A stretch of 64,000 nucleotides of DNA, taken from NCBI GenBank assembly GCA_019925095.2, contig CM034389.1:28088935-28152934 (forward strand), read 5' to 3'. Source of the DNA: Dendrolimus kikuchii (Eukaryota; Arthropoda; Insecta; Lepidoptera; Lasiocampidae). The position numbers and the translations under genes were made by a program. The number at the start of each line of letters is the position of its first letter. The first letter of the stretch is position 1. The notes below the pieces were generated by a model, which was given only the letters and a program-made list of their open reading frames with translations, was not told the DNA's origin and did no database searches. This document shows, piece after piece, positions 1-60,655 of this stretch.

Positions 1-111
1 CATCCAGTTGAGCAAATACCCAACCACCTGGCTGTGGGTTGTTTAGTCGCCGCTTACGACAGGCTGCTAGGCCGCAGGAAATTGTATTCTTTCTCCGTTC
101 CTGCACAGATA
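1..111 (-). repeat. A-tailed SINE-like repeat, copy 1 (cut by window edge)
   Basis: This is the 5' part, on the sense strand, of a dispersed repeat of roughly 300 bp called family A here. Full copies begin TCCGTGCAGGAACGG and end CTCCTGCAATAAAAAA on the sense strand, so the A-tail sets the orientation. Only the head half is inside the window. I see no open frame. A SINE or the truncated tail of a LINE are both possible. Confidence 0.8.
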
Positions 112-261
112 ATTTTTAACAATTATCAATAAAACAATTTAACCTCTCATGGTTTAAGAAAGAGGGAACTATGGATCTAGAATATTTTAACTGATACTAT
201 ATAATAATTTAGAATAGTAATTTTCCCATGTTATACTTTACTATATGAATAAGTTTTTTTA

Positions 262-505
262 TATAAGTATAGATATAAGGCCAACACTGCACATGCACTT
301 CCTCACAACACCAGCATGTAACAGATACACTCTACATTAGTATAAGTTTAGTATTAAAATTACATAAGTACACCACAACATAAAAATCACTAAATTAATG
401 TCCACACAGTAACAAAAATAAACAATAAGCGTATATGGACTCTAAAATCTTTCATAGAAATTAAATTGTAAAAAAGGGTATGGAAAACAAGTCCGTAGAG
501 ATGTT
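262..505 (-). repeat. LINE-tail-like repeat, family H copy 1
   Basis: The block from ATATAAGGCCAACACTGCAC to the segment near AAGTCCGTAGAGAT matches blocks at 28436-28705 (same orientation) and 61590-61865 (opposite). Shorter matches occur at 27565-27740, 29400-29470 and 35480-35560. It is a dispersed repeat with no coding capacity, perhaps a retroelement UTR. Confidence 0.7.
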
Positions 506-1144
506 AATAATAATAAAAAAAATAATAAAAAATAAGTTTTTTATTTGGTGATTGAAAAATTGGCCCTAAGTGTAATTAAAATTTGTAATTCATAGGTCTA
601 GTATAAGGCATAACTACAAGTTACGTTCTATGGGATGTGTCAGCCATACCATAGTATATGAGACAGACAGTACTTAATATTTCTAATTGCAATAGGGTGG
701 TTGACAGTCAAGTAAATTCAGACATTTTTTATCTAGATTTTGTAGGAGAATTACTATTCTCCTACACATTACAATCATATTAATTACTGTTTAAACATTA
801 ACTATAGTAGGGTATTTTAATTAAAATATTTCTTTTTTTTTTTTTTTTTTTTAAATTAAGTTTATTTAATTATAGCCTATACAAATTAATATTAATTAAA
901 AATCTAAAATATCCTATAAATAAACCTAACTTAAAAATATATATACAGTAGTAAAAAAAAAAAAAAAACTAATATTAAAATAAAACCTATATTAAAGCCC
1001 GTCCAGCCCCACCAGACCACTGTCGCTGGGCATTGTACCTAGAAGGCTGGCAGCATTATTTTAATTGCTGCTCATTATATGATAATAATCCTAGTACTTA
1101 AGTGTAACGTATGTATAGCATCTATCCATTTATTGTTTGAGGAT

Positions 1145-1212
1145 AAAAGCGCTCTGTTGTTCGTGCCTACCCCGCAAGGGAACTGGCGTGAAGTTATGTA
1201 TGTATGTAACTT
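1145..1212 (+). repeat. RTE-type LINE 3' tail, severely 5'-truncated
   Basis: The sequence CTACCCCGCAAGGGAACTGG followed by CGTGAAGTTATGTATGTATG is the extreme 3' end of the LINE whose C-terminal coding part is seen at 7198-7640. It ends in a short run of ATGT units, as usual for RTE-clade elements, which end in short tandem repeats rather than poly(A). Confidence 0.75.
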
Positions 1213-2754
1213 GTATTTAAAGTCTATATTTGAAATCTATACAAGACACATGATAGCAAACAACAGTAAATCTATCTTTTTTGCCCAATTGATATATTTA
1301 TTTATTAATATATATAATTTTCTTATGTAACTGTGGGAGAATTGAGAAGAATTCTATAGATACCAGCTTAAACACTAAAATTATAAGAAATGTTTATTTA
1401 TTTAAGGTAGAGCATTTAAGCAGCTAAATTCATAAAGAGCATAGTACACTTGTATTTTATTTTAATGACATGGATTTGAATTCTTGTTGGGTAGCATGCT
1501 CTATCAGGACCAGGCCTAGCCTTTTTGCCCCATAGGCAATGTAAAAAAAAGCCACCTCCACTAAAGCTTAAGAAATCTTTGTTAACCAGAAAAGTTTATA
1601 TAATTGAGTTAAGACATTAATATTAATACAGATGTTATTAATGAAAAATTGTTTTATTGAAAAACAAAGTTTGCATAATTTTTTTTTTTGGCTTCAGTAG
1701 TTCAAGTATTTTTGCAAACCTTTTAGGAGGCATTTTTGCCACCATAGGCAGTTGTCTATTGTCTAGGACCGCCCCTGGCTTTAGTCAGATAGTTCTTATT
1801 ATGTAACATATGCTGCCAGTATAAGAAAATAGTTGAATGAAACTGCTATATTGAGTTTACTATTGTGTGGAAACTGCCTTAGACAAATGATCACAAATGT
1901 GATGGGCATACTGTATGCTTCTCTGCAATAAGGAGATCTGAGTGCTCCAATATTTTTGAAGTCATAACTAGTTAATGAACCCATGCTTACAACCTCATTA
2001 GATTGACAAAACTTCAAGCTTCAATGAGTAAAAGGAATTTATATTGTCTTTGGAAGGAAAATATTCTATTTTTAAGTTCTTGTCATTTTCGATTTTATTT
2101 TGATTGACGAACGAATATAACTGATGAATGGCACAATAATATAATCACTGATAAGTGGATTATCCTATATAAAATACCACTATCGATAAACACATAAATA
2201 TTCAACAAAACCACATTTGGCCAATGCAAGGAAATACTGGTCAGAAAATTCATAATAATAGTTCCAAAACCTGTTTAAATTGTCGGCAGGTAAAGTATGA
2301 AACTCGTATCTAAACAAGACTTAAAAACATAAAATTTTGAATGTAGTAATCTTACCTTTTCGATGACATTTCCGTCATTTTGATATATCACTGTCTCTAA
2401 TTAAGCGTTAAAATCGGAAAAATAAATGTTCATTATATTTGAAGCACTTTATTGTAACCCTCGCTTAGTTCATTGTCCGTTCAATAGCTTTATGAAATGA
2501 AAAATTGTAAAATTACTACGAAATCACAAAAGTCTGCAACAGACAGCAACAGCACCTGCAGTTTTTTTAGCGCGACAGCTACAGATCATAGATAATTTTT
2601 CTCTATTTGTCAACTGTCATAATCTGTCGTTCCGTTTCACGGTTTTAAATTATTATTTAGTGTAACCACAGAAACAACATATTAAGCATAGTTTAATATC
2701 TACAATACTGAAATAACACATATTGTAGCTATACCACCAAGTGTTAATCTAAGC

Positions 2755-2862
2755 AAAGCAAGTGAGGTGTGTAAGAATGGGCCTAAATGGCGCTCTGTTG
2801 TTCGTGCCTACCCCGCAAGGGAACTGGCGTGAAGTTATGTATGTATGTATGTATGTATGTTA
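2755..2862 (+). repeat. RTE-type LINE 3' tail
   Basis: Second 5'-truncated copy of the same LINE tail. It holds the last coding residues (ending ...YPARELA-stop in related copies) and a longer ATGT microsatellite tail of about five units. Confidence 0.75.
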
Positions 2863-2937
2863 ATCTAAAATATAGACCTATGGCAAAAAAATATAATTCT
2901 AAAACGTTTGTATAGGGTTTGTATTTTTGTCAAAATT

Positions 2938-3053
2938 AAGAGTTATGAATGTCAAAGAGGCAAGTGAGGTGTGTAAGAATAAGCCTAAATGGTACTCTGT
3001 TGTTCGTGCCTACCCCGCAAGGGAACTGGCGTGAAGTTATGTATGTATGTATG
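2938..3053 (+). repeat. RTE-type LINE 3' tail
   Basis: Third copy, about 80 bp from the previous one in the same orientation and slightly longer at its 5' side (starts near AAGAGTTATGAATGTC). It ends in about three ATGT units. Confidence 0.75.
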
Positions 3054-3443
3054 TTAAAATTAATGCTCCAGTTGTAAAGAAGTCAGAAACTTACTAAACA
3101 TTAAATTGTTTCTTTTTTCAACTACGTAGTTTATTGATGTTCTTTCATTCGTTCAAAAGTTATGCAAAGTTCAGATAAATAACACTTTTATGAAAAATAG
3201 CATCTAGTAATTTTATTAAATGAAAACACGTGTAAAGAAACATGCAATGATTCCGTTACCATAGTTACCTTTTTCATAACAAACCATGGCCAATCAAGTT
3301 GTTTTTCAAAATTTCTGTGTTTACTGTCACTATGTCAAGTAATGCAATTGCATATTAGTATTAGTTTATTGATTAAACTTTTATAGTTAACAAGCAACCA
3401 ATGTGAAATCACGTTGTGCAAAGCATTTTATAAATTCAGTGAA

Positions 3444-3719
3444 ATGTTTAAGAACACATTTCAGTCGGGTTTCCTCTCGATCCTTTACAGCATAGGAAGC
3501 AAACCTTTGCAAATTTGGGATAAAAAGGTTCGGAATGGGCACATAAAGAGGATCACTGATAGCGACATACAGAGCCTAGTGCTTGAGATAGTTGGTACGA
3601 ATGTCAGCACTACCTATATCACCTGCCCGGCGGACCCCAAGAAGACGCTCGGTATCAAGCTGCCGTTCCTTGTTATGATTATTAAAAACCTCAAAAAGTA
3701 TTTTACATTTGAAGTTCAG
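3444..3719 (+). CDS. CFAP20: CFAP20 (Bug22), exon 1: cilia and flagella associated protein 20
   Basis: Exon 1 encodes 92 codons starting [18 protein letters not shown] and ending FTFEVQ just before a GTAATT donor at 3720. With exon 2 the product is 197 aa, close to the roughly 193 aa usual for the family, and the whole protein reads as a CFAP20/DUF667 domain. This family binds the junctions of axonemal doublet microtubules and is needed for ciliary motility, sperm individualisation and tubulin modification. The start is the ATG at 3444 because the family begins MF(K/R)NTFQSGFLS. The frame is open 30 bases further upstream without another ATG. It is extremely conserved and easy to recognise. 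NOMO follows on the same strand after 1.1 kb, with no sign of co-transcription. Confidence 0.96.
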
Positions 3720-4384
3720 GTAATTTTAACAGTTCACCCAACTTTTATCATGTTTGATCAATAACTAAAGTTACAAAGTTAGGTTAAAAGTATAACCTAC
3801 AAAAAAATCTTTATGATAGTTTCCAAGAACCTGTCGTCTACTCAATATTGTTACACCTTTATTTACTTTTAGTTCACTATTTAAAATAAATAAATCTTTC
3901 AGTGCTCTAATAGGCTGTTAAAATTAATATTAAAGAAGAATATCCAAGCATAATCATTCTTAAAATTGATCATTCTAGGTCCTAGGTAATAGTTCAAGTG
4001 GAATAGTACTGGTCTTAATGGTCATAGTAATCACAATAAACACTAGTTAGTGTTTCATTTATATATCAGTACATTAGTATCTAGATTATTCTAGATGATA
4101 GGTAATGCAATGAGAAAGAAACAAACTTATTCTATTGTAGTTATGAGCAAGAACATTGATTGCTTCAGCAGTAATATGAATAAATCATATTTGTGTACCT
4201 ATATATTAGTAAATGGTAAATAAAAACCACTTGTACCTAAAAGGTATTATAGATGAAACAATCCTATTCTTAGCACCATCCTCCGCAATTAGCATCCTGT
4301 TCATTTATTTAAACATTAAGATTTATTTTATGTTTATTTTGTAAATCAGTCTACGGCTGAGGAGATATTGTGTAACAAAGAAGT

Positions 4385-4815
4385 CAGTTAACAATTTTCA
4401 TCACATTCTGACTTGATGACTAATGGACCATCTCGGACGTATATAATTTCAATTAAAAAGAATTTGAAAATTGGTCCACAATTGATGGAGAAATTATGTA
4501 ATATGCATAACAAATAAGTGCCTGTAAAAAATGTAATACTGGCATGGATATACAAGCTTTTTTTCGAAGAATATAAAAAATTTGCACTCCACACTCTTTA
4601 ATAAAGGTTACTCTCGATTTCCCTGAGATCCACTCATCACATCCTGACTTAGTGACCTTGGGAGTTGACACATACAAATAAAGAAAAATAATTGAAAATT
4701 TATACACAATTGGCAGGGTAATTACGTAACACACATACAAAAAACATACATTATAAAGTTGTCTTAATATCTTGACTAAATTGACTGGGTCCCAATCATT
4801 GGGTGGGGTTGCCAA
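4385..4815. repeat. Unclassified dispersed repeat in CFAP20 intron
   Basis: Phrases such as GTTACTCTCGATTTCCCTG and CTGACTTGATGAC occur here twice in degenerate tandem (about 4400-4480 and 4600-4690) and again at 37190-37330. This suggests a dispersed element, perhaps a non-autonomous DNA transposon. No termini could be fixed. Confidence 0.5.
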
Positions 4816-4866
4816 CAATGGTATAGTATACCCTTTTTGTGTACTTTTGAAAATCTTTATTTATAG

Positions 4867-5184
4867 GTTTTAGATGACAAAAATGTGCGAAGGAGATTCA
4901 GGGCGAGTAATTACCAATCCACAACCAGAGTGAAGCCTTTCATATGTACAATGCCTATGCGACTTGATGAAGGATGGAACCAGATTCAGTTTAATTTGGC
5001 AGACTTCACAAGAAGAGCCTACGGAACCAATTATGTTGAAACTCTAAGGGTCCAAATACATGCTAACTGCAGAATAAGGAGGGTCTACTTTTCAGATAGA
5101 TTATATTCTGAAGATGAGTTGCCAGCTGAATTTAAACTTTTCCTCCCAATACAAAATAAAGTTAAGACAGCAGTGGCTACTTAA
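4867..5184 (+). CDS. CFAP20: CFAP20 (Bug22), exon 2 and stop
   Basis: Exon 2 follows the acceptor TTATAG at 4861-4866 in phase 0. It encodes 105 residues from [18 protein letters not shown] through the conserved [18 protein letters not shown] segment to the end at TAA 5182-5184. The C-terminal tail after [10 protein letters not shown] is short and variable, as in other insects. The intron is 1147 bp and contains an unclassified repeat. No frameshift or missing conserved residue is apparent. Confidence 0.96.
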   Translation, partial: VLDDKNVRRRFRASNYQSTTRVKPFICTMPMRLDEGWNQIQFNLADFTRRAYGTNYVETLRVQIHANCRIRRVYFSDRLYSEDELPAEFKLFLPIQNKVKTAVAT

Positions 5185-5326
5185 AATCAATAGTTCAAAG
5201 TTGTAATGTCATTAATATAGTAAATATATTCATAAGTTTTCATTTTTATGTTAATTTGTGTTATTAAATGTATGTATTCTCTACACTGAACAATTTGATA
5301 TAATTTTATTTTGTGATTTTTGTATC

Positions 5327-5332
5327 AATAAA
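5327..5332 (+). terminator. Polyadenylation signal of CFAP20
   Basis: AATAAA lies 143 bases after the CFAP20 stop codon, in a TGTATCAATAAAAGC context with T-rich sequence downstream. It is the first canonical hexamer after the stop. Confidence 0.7.
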
Positions 5333-6259
5333 AGCACACAAAGAGTACAGAGTTTTACATTACCCAGATTTTTGTTACCAGTAAATTTCTTAATTGTAAT
5401 TTATGTGATGATGGATTTTTAGGAATAAGTTGATTTTTAAAATAGGATTTAATTAGACTGCTTTTGAGTTGATTTTTAAAGTCCATTCATGGCCGTCTGT
5501 AAAATTTAACAGAAAGTTGTATTTAACATCACACTACTAAATCATGTAAACAAGGGGTAGCCACCAAAGATGTATAACTAAAGAATGGAATTTTTTAATT
5601 GGGTTAAACGAGGTATGTTATGTAGTTTGTAACATAATATTACATTGTGCACACATTTGATTATATGCATTTTTAAGGGTTGTATAACCCAATGTAAAAT
5701 AAGTGGATATTTGTCTATGGAGCCCTTTGAGATGCTTGATCTGACCCGCACTTGGTGAAACTTTTTCTTTTCACATAGATATATGGGGATAAATAAATAG
5801 AAACAAATTTAATTGTCACCAACTGAACTAACCACCATTTCGCCTTAAAATTTTAAAAACAAAACCGAAATATTAAAAAAATTCTTTCACCAAAATTTAC
5901 ATGAACGAGATCTTTTTATAATAGTTTTGAAATATAGTTATTTTTAGTTAAGTGTTTTGCATGGATTTATCGCCTATAAATCGTTGATTGTTTTTTAAAT
6001 ATATTTTTTCTCACCTGAGGCAAAATCTTATATTCTTTGAAGTTCCCGCCAAAAAGCGACACGTCGCTATTTTTGGATGCGATCAAATACTATACAGAAT
6101 TTTGGATGCGAACATTTTTAGAAAATTGCCTAGGGATGACCCTCTCCTTCTAAATGAATCTTTATCTCACGTGTAAAAATAGTTGCTAACGTAATTATAA
6201 TCGACTAAAAATACAGATGTATTTGATACTCGCCTCATCCGTCACTAGATTTAGTAAAC
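5333..6259. other. Intergenic spacer between CFAP20 and NOMO
   Basis: AT-rich spacer with no supported coding sequence and no copy of the major repeat families. The NOMO promoter and 5' UTR must lie in its right part. I recognise no core promoter motif. Confidence 0.6.
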
Positions 6260-54663
<48,404 letters not shown>

Positions 54664-54782
54664 GATGCAAGTTTATGATTAGTCAATCGCCGTGTTTTGT
54701 AACATTAGTATTAATTTGAAGCTCGATTTATATCTGCATTAGTTAACTTGTGATACCGGTGAGTTAGGTAATTGAAACTATG

Positions 54783-54840
54783 TTGTAACGGTTTTAAGAG
54801 CGGAATTTTGTTTATTTGATTTTAACGTTTCAGTGGCTAT
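54783..54840 (+). repeat. Fragment of the AACGGTTTTAAG repeat family
   Basis: GTAACGGTTTTAAGAGCGGA and AACGTTTCAGTGGC match one arm of the foldback family. Confidence 0.55.
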
Positions 54841-54954
54841 GTTTGAATTGGCTCCTTTTTCGTACAACGAGTCACAGTTTCGATTACATTCCCCTCCTCT
54901 TATCACACCTTTCCAAAATATCACCCTGCCCCATCTCCTCTATCCCATTCCTCA

Positions 54955-55835
54955 TGTCCGATCTCTCTAACCCATATCCTTATCCCACTCCCCTATTCCA
55001 TCCCTTTTATCTCATCACATATCCCTATTCTATCCCTTTTATCTCAGCCCATATCCTTATTTCATCCCTTTTATCTCATCCCATATCCCTATTCTATCTC
55101 TTTTATCTCATCACATATCCCTATTTCATCCCTTTTATCTCATCCCATATCCCTATTCCATCCATTCTATCTCATCCCATATCCCTATTCTATCACTTAT
55201 TTCATCCCGTATCCCTATTCCATCCCTTTTATCTCATCACATATCCCTATTTCATCCCATTTATCTCATCCCATATCCCTATTCCATCCATTCTATCTCA
55301 TCCCATATCCGTATTCTATCACTTAATTCAACCCGTATCCCTATTCCATCCCTTTTATCTCATCCCATATCCTTATTTCATCCCTTTTATCTCATCCCAT
55401 ATCCTTATTTCATCCCTTTTATCTCATCCCATATCCCTATTCTATCCCTTTTATCTCAGCCCATATCCTCATCTCATCCCATATCCCTATTCTATCTCTT
55501 TTATCTTATCCCATATCCCTATTCCATCCATTCTATCTCATCCCATATCCCTATTCTATCACTCATTTAATTCCGTATCCCTATTCCATCCCTTTTATCT
55601 CATCACCTATCCCTATTTCATCCCTTTTATTTCATCCCATATCCTTATTTCATCCCTTTTATCTCATCCCATATCCCTATTCTATCTCTTTTATCTCATC
55701 CCATATCCCTATTCCATCCATTCTATCTCATCCCATATCCCTATTTCATCCCTTTTATCTCATCCCACATCCCTATTCCGTCCATTCTATCTCATCCCAT
55801 ATCTCTATTCTATCCCGTTTATCTCATCCCATATC
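54955..55835. repeat. 32-bp minisatellite (ATCCCTTTTATCTC-type)
   Basis: About 27 units of 32 bases (CCCATATCCCTATTCTATCC CTTTTATCTCAT and variants), some shortened. One frame stays open for 343 codons, but this reflects the repeat. No promoter or homology supports a gene. Confidence 0.88.
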
Positions 55836-55837
55836 GT

Positions 55838-55986
55838 TTATCGTTAATTGTGTTGTTGTCTCACTCTGTTTATATAGGAGTTGTATGATTTGTATGAAAT
55901 GGGTATATCTTCTTGGTATATTACGAGATAGTGATAGTTTTAGTCATGCGGCTTTTTGGTATATCGATAATTGTCTTAAGGATTAA
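55838..55986 (-). repeat. Partial TTAA-type element end
   Basis: CGTTAATTGTGTTGTTGTCT to GATAATTGTCTTAAGGATTAA matches 22168-22311 of the element at 21382-22307. The CTTAAGGG end is mutated to CTTAAGGA. Truncated at the minisatellite. Confidence 0.7.
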
Positions 55987-56039
55987 TCAGTAACATTTTA
56001 ACCAAAAACGAAATGACCTAGCACGAGTTTTAAACAAAA

Positions 56040-56760
56040 CGTGGTTAGGAACAATGACGCGATCAGGAGATTCGCTTAGATGTCTATCCAAACAGCGATA
56101 AGAACTTACTCGCTAGTTTCACAAATTAACTAACTACTTAAGTAATGCAAATATAAATCAGGCTTTATGGGAAATATACAAAAGACGATTTTTGGGTCGA
56201 TCTCAGACACCCAGACTAGAGAAAAACACATTTAAGTTACGTAAATTAGAAAAATAAATGCTTTATAAATTTCATTGTTACTGGTAACTGTAGGTTTCAT
56301 AGCTTTTCCGAGCTACATTTGTTACTTGGCGAATGTGTTACTGTGTGGATCTTCTGAACGCGTCATTGTTCGCAACAACACGTTTGAAGATATAAATTGA
56401 CAGAATTTACTTTTGACAAATCTGTATTTAACAAATCTCAATAATAATTTTACGAATGTTTCACAAACAAATCATTCTGAATACGACAAGGCATAATACA
56501 TTATTTTTTTTAAGAATTATTATTTATATATAGAAATAATTCGTTTGTGAAATATTTGGATATTGTTGAGATTCGAAAAAAAAAATTATATCTTCAAAAA
56601 ATATGGTTATGCGCGAACGAGATAGAGAACTTAATTTAGGTAACCTTTCAACGCTTATTATTTTTATCAACAATAACTTAATCGAAAAATTCTTAAAAAA
56701 TTAAGAATTTTATAGAAAACACGTGGTTGCGGACAATGACGCGTTCAGCAGGTTCACTAT
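56040..56760. repeat. Unclassified repeat with internal inverted copies
   Basis: GGAACAATGACGCGATCAGG (56048) recurs as GGACAATGACGCGTTCAGCA (56730), and the inverse CTGAACGCGTCATTGTTCGC lies at 56354. This suggests two related insertions in opposite orientation. AT-rich; no coding. Confidence 0.5.
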
Positions 56761-56817
56761 ATACACTATCCAATAATTTATTTTACTTCTAACGTTTGCA
56801 CACCTATTAAGATCAGA

Positions 56818-57809
56818 GATGGGCCGAAATTCGTTTTATTTTCGGTTTGACCGAATCTCGGCAGCTTGAGCAGCATTCGGCCGAAATTCGGTTTAAATGC
56901 ATTCGGTCCAAGAAAAAAGTATAATACCTACTTGCATTATTTTCACTGAAATTAATAGAAATCACATCCTATCATAACCGTAAAATAAGATTATAATATA
57001 AGGCCTTTATAAAAGTATACTCATGGTCATTTATGTTAGTTAGGAACGTGTAAACTTAACTTGTAATGTGATAAAATGTCTTTGCCTAATTAAATAGACG
57101 TCAAATTAACACAAAAATGAAATAAACGTAATATTTCTCTAAAAACCATAAATAAGTAAGTAGTGTAACTGCTTAATTATAATGCGTAACTTGAATAAAA
57201 TAATTAAGAGACATCAGCAATAACAACTTTAATTTTGGTTGAAATCACTTTTATACGAGCTAAACATTAACGGCCTTACTTATAATAATATCGCTAAGAA
57301 ACGATTAGGCATCTCTTAAGTAAGAGAATCGGAATCAGACCCTAATCAATGAATATATTTTTTTTTCACTTACAAACGTGTATTACCTGTGTTTACCTAA
57401 GAGGAGCACAGATAAACGAAATTTGAATGATTAACGTAGGTTGTACCCAAAATATTCGACTAAAGAGGAGTTTATGGGTAAGATTTTTCACTAATCAGTT
57501 GCTGAGCAGTTTCTTTAAATTTAAGAAACGATTATAAGTATGGCCCTGAATTTAGAATTATAATCAATCAATCAAAGGTGTAATAATTTATTTTTTTCTC
57601 CATCTACTCGTACTTAAAATTTACCAGAGGCAGTTTATGGTGCAAAAACTCCATAAAATTCGGCGTTATCAAGTCACGACATCAACAAGTAACGAGGTGT
57701 CGCTCTCGAGAAAGCGTGGCGAAATTAAACCGAAGTTCGGCCGAATTTTTAGTTTTAGCCGAATATTCGGGCGGAATTCATATTCGGTTCAAACCACATT
57801 CGGCCCATC
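56818..57809. mobile_element. hAT-like non-autonomous element
   Basis: Left end GATGGGCCGAAATTCG and right end CATTCGGCCCATC are inverted, with further CGGCCGAA blocks just inside both ends. About 1 kb of AT-rich inner sequence without transposase. Target duplication not identified. Confidence 0.5.
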
Positions 57810-57954
57810 CTTAATTAAGATACTTACACATTTCATTAAATTAATTTCACCTGCTACAAATGTTACAATTGTCATCATACTTCATTGTTCCGGGCGAAGT
57901 TACAGTGACATTTTGTGTTTTTTTATGTTTATGGCTTGGCAACTAGGCCTTTGA

Positions 57955-58192
57955 GCCAGGCGCAGTTGTATCGTAGACTACAATCGACGCCGTATAACGG
58001 AGTTTATGTGACAACTCAAAAGGCCACATTTGACTATACAGTTCACATTTCTCACAAAAACACATAATTACTACTCAAAAACTATCAATATCCTACAACT
58101 ATTGGTCATTTTAGAGTGATTTTACACCTTTTTGGAAAATAAAACTGCACAGCACAACGTCCCCTCTCAGTTCCCGCCAAAAACTCCTGACA
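57955..58192 (-). repeat. Short subfamily copy related to the TTAA-type element
   Basis: CGCCGTATAACGGAGTTTAT to GTTCCCGCCAAAAACTCCTG, inverse of 34638-34840. It lies 65 bases from the element at 58258. Confidence 0.65.
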
Positions 58193-58257
58193 TTTTGTGT
58201 ACATCATCTAATGCACAGACTACAAATTATAACGTTATGCCTGATAATGGTAATTAA

Positions 58258-59154
58258 CCCTTAAGACAATTATCGATGTACCAAAAAGCCGCAAGACTAA
58301 CACTATCACTATCTCGTAATAAACCAAGAAAATATACCCATTTCATACAAATCATACAACTCCTATATAAACAGAGTGAGACAACAACACATTTAACGAT
58401 CACGTGCTCAAACGCGATCTGCACTCTCATCGCGGACACATATATGCTAATAGTGCGCTAAAGGGTTGGTTTTGAAAAGAAAATATTTTAATTAAAATAA
58501 AATAATAAGAAAATTAATTTTGCTTTTATTGCAATTGGTGTAAATATGTGGTGTATGTGGCTTATTTATTACGCAATTCAGTATTTTTTGGAAATGATGA
58601 AAGTGCACTAAATTTATTAAACATTATGCGGAAGCACTAGTGTTTCAGTAATTGATAAATGATCGACCTGTCAAAAGTGAAATAAACGGGAGTTTTTGGC
58701 GGGAACTGAAAGGAGACGTTGTGCTGTGCAGTTTTATTTTCTAAAAATGTGTAAAACTACTCTGAAATGAACAATAGTTGTAGGATATTGATAGTTTTTG
58801 AGTAGTGATTATGTGTTTTTGCGAGAAATGTGAACTTTATAGTCAAATGTGGCCTTTCGAGTTTTCACAAGAACTCCGTTGAATGGCGTTAGTTGTAGCC
58901 TACAATACAACTGCGCGACTATTATACGAAGACTTAAACATCAGAATTGGCTGTATGGACTAGATTCCTTTGCCTGCCTTTGTGGCGAATACAACTACTA
59001 CTACTACTGAAATAATCGGTTGGACAGGGTATATAGCCCAATAGCCCTCTTCAATAGTATCACAATCATGTATTAAACTTGATGACTACAAATATTAATT
59101 TATTTATTTTTAAAGTTTGTTGGTTGTTTATTTTTATGCATTTAAGATGATGAC
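58258..59154 (+). mobile_element. piggyBac-like non-autonomous element, second copy
   Basis: Inverse of 21382-22307. The left end is intact (TTAA at 58254, CCCTTAAGACAATTATCGAT), while the right end lacks the last 30 or so bases after TGCATTTAAGATGATG. No transposase. Confidence 0.75.
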
Positions 59155-59247
59155 TGGTGTTGTTTATTTAAGAATAATAATAAAAAGGTCGTTGAGTATT
59201 CCAGGGTGTTTTATTTAATAAATAATTTGAAAAAGAATAAAGAATTT

Positions 59248-59396
59248 TTATTTTGCAAATAAAATAGAATATGTATAAATAATACTGCTTGCGGTGTTGT
59301 CCGTTTGTAAATTGCTATCTCTAGCAGTCTCCATACCTTGCTTCGCAGTCAGCCATTGATCTTGTATTGTGGTCCCATAACCTGGCGTTTTCTTTG
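59248..59396 (-). CDS. Possible terminal exon of an unknown minus-strand gene
   Basis: On the minus strand a strong acceptor (TTGCTTCATTTGTAG ending at 59397) is followed by 48 codons reading KKTPGYGTTIQDQWLTAKQG then METARDSNLQTDNTASS and a hydrophobic end, stop TAA at 59248-59250. An AATAAA overlaps the stop. The residue composition looks protein-like and the stretch is not one of the repeat families I recognise. There is no upstream partner exon in view up to the window end, and a repeat lies directly upstream. Function unknown; could be a chance frame or a pseudogene. Confidence 0.3.
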
Positions 59397-59611
59397 CTAC
59401 AAATGAAGCAATATCTTTTTATTCCTGAATTACACCAGGCAGGCTGGTGGTGCTTCTGAATGGAAGGTGGTTACCGTTGCCTACGTATGTGTGCAACACC
59501 GAGGGTGTCGGCAATATGCTGCCGGCTTTGAAGCGGACTGCGACCCGGCCTTTATAGATCAGGGGTCCAATTCAATATTTTGGAGTTGCAAAGTACGTAA
59601 GTATATTGAAC

Positions 59612-59762
59612 TAGCTGCGTCCGCGGTTTCGCCCGCTTGGTGATGGAAAATCTTTATTTTGGATAATTATAAATTATAGCCGATGTGTTATTCTGACTTG
59701 TAAACTATATTATTGTAGTTTTATCAAAATTTATTCAGTACAAATTTTCGCGTTTATAATTT
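59612..59762 (-). mobile_element. Helitron-like fragment
   Basis: CTAGCTGCGTCCGCGGTTTC to TTTTCGCGTTTATAA; related to 39145-39366. Confidence 0.6.
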
Positions 59763-60085
59763 TTTTTTTTTTTTTTTAATTGCAAGAGTTCAGCAGACAG
59801 GCAGACGACCCACTTGATGGAAAGCGGTTACCATCGCCTATGGACATTTGCAACACCAAAGGTGCTACAAATGCGCTGCTGCTCTGTTAAAGGAGACTGC
59901 AACCTGGTCACTAATGCCGGAGCACAACTCAAGGTTGTTATGGCGACATGCTTTAGACGAGGGGTGGTAGCCATCCAGTCGGGCAAATGCCCTACCACCA
60001 TCTGGCTGTGGGTTGTTTTGTCGCCTCTTACGACAGGCCGCCCGGCCGCAGGAAATTGTATTCTTTCTCCGTTCCTGCACAGATA
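59763..60085 (-). repeat. A-tailed SINE-like repeat, copy 14
   Basis: Full-length family A copy with a 17-base T-run (A-tail). Confidence 0.87.
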
Positions 60086-60412
60086 ATATTAATTTATAGA
60101 GAAGTACGACTCTATTGCGATAGTGTAAAACATTTGTATTCTACTAAATCCATAATATCATCTGGATATCGTCGTAGCAGAATAATAGTAGAAAAAAATT
60201 TAAAGTACCATCAGCAGAAATGATGTTAGCCGAAATGAATATTGAAAAATTAGCAAATATTTATACATTTATTTCGCGAATTTTCGCTTATAAATATTTA
60301 TAAACGTACCTAGATGGAATTAACAGAATACCGAGACCAGGCAAACCTACGATTGAGACGGTAGTGTCTGTCGATTTGGACGAGATTATAATAGTAGAAT
60401 TGAACCCTTGGC

Positions 60413-60655
60413 TTTTTATTTTTTTTAATGCAGGAGTTCAGCAGACAGGCAGACGGTCCACTTGATGAAAAGTGGTTACCATCGCTTATGGACATTTGCA
60501 ACACCGAAGGTGCTACAATTGCGCTGCTGCTCTCTTAAAGGAGACTGGAACCTGGCCACTAATGCCGGAACACAACTCAAGGTTACGGCGGCATACTCTA
60601 GACCAGGGGTGGTAGCCATCCAGTCGGGCTAACGACAGCTCGTCCGGCCACAGGA
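60413..60655 (-). repeat. A-tailed SINE-like repeat, copy 15 (deleted)
   Basis: Family A copy lacking the segment around CCCTACCACCTGGCTGTGG and the terminal head. Confidence 0.8.

Larger units (their letters stand above)
112..3443. other. AT-rich intergenic DNA upstream of CFAP20
   Basis: No convincing host exon is visible in either strand. The stretch holds A/T homopolymer runs (about 833-855 and 953-967), a copy of the LINE-tail-like repeat at 262-505, three RTE-type LINE tails (1145, 2755, 2938) and unclassified AT-rich sequence. The last 300 bases before the CFAP20 start presumably carry its promoter and 5' UTR, but I recognise no TATA box or initiator there. Confidence 0.6.

Noticed and set aside
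54816..55847. Open frame of 343 codons rich in Ser, Pro and Ile
   Set aside because: It is a translation of the 32-bp minisatellite; no splice or promoter evidence and no protein family.
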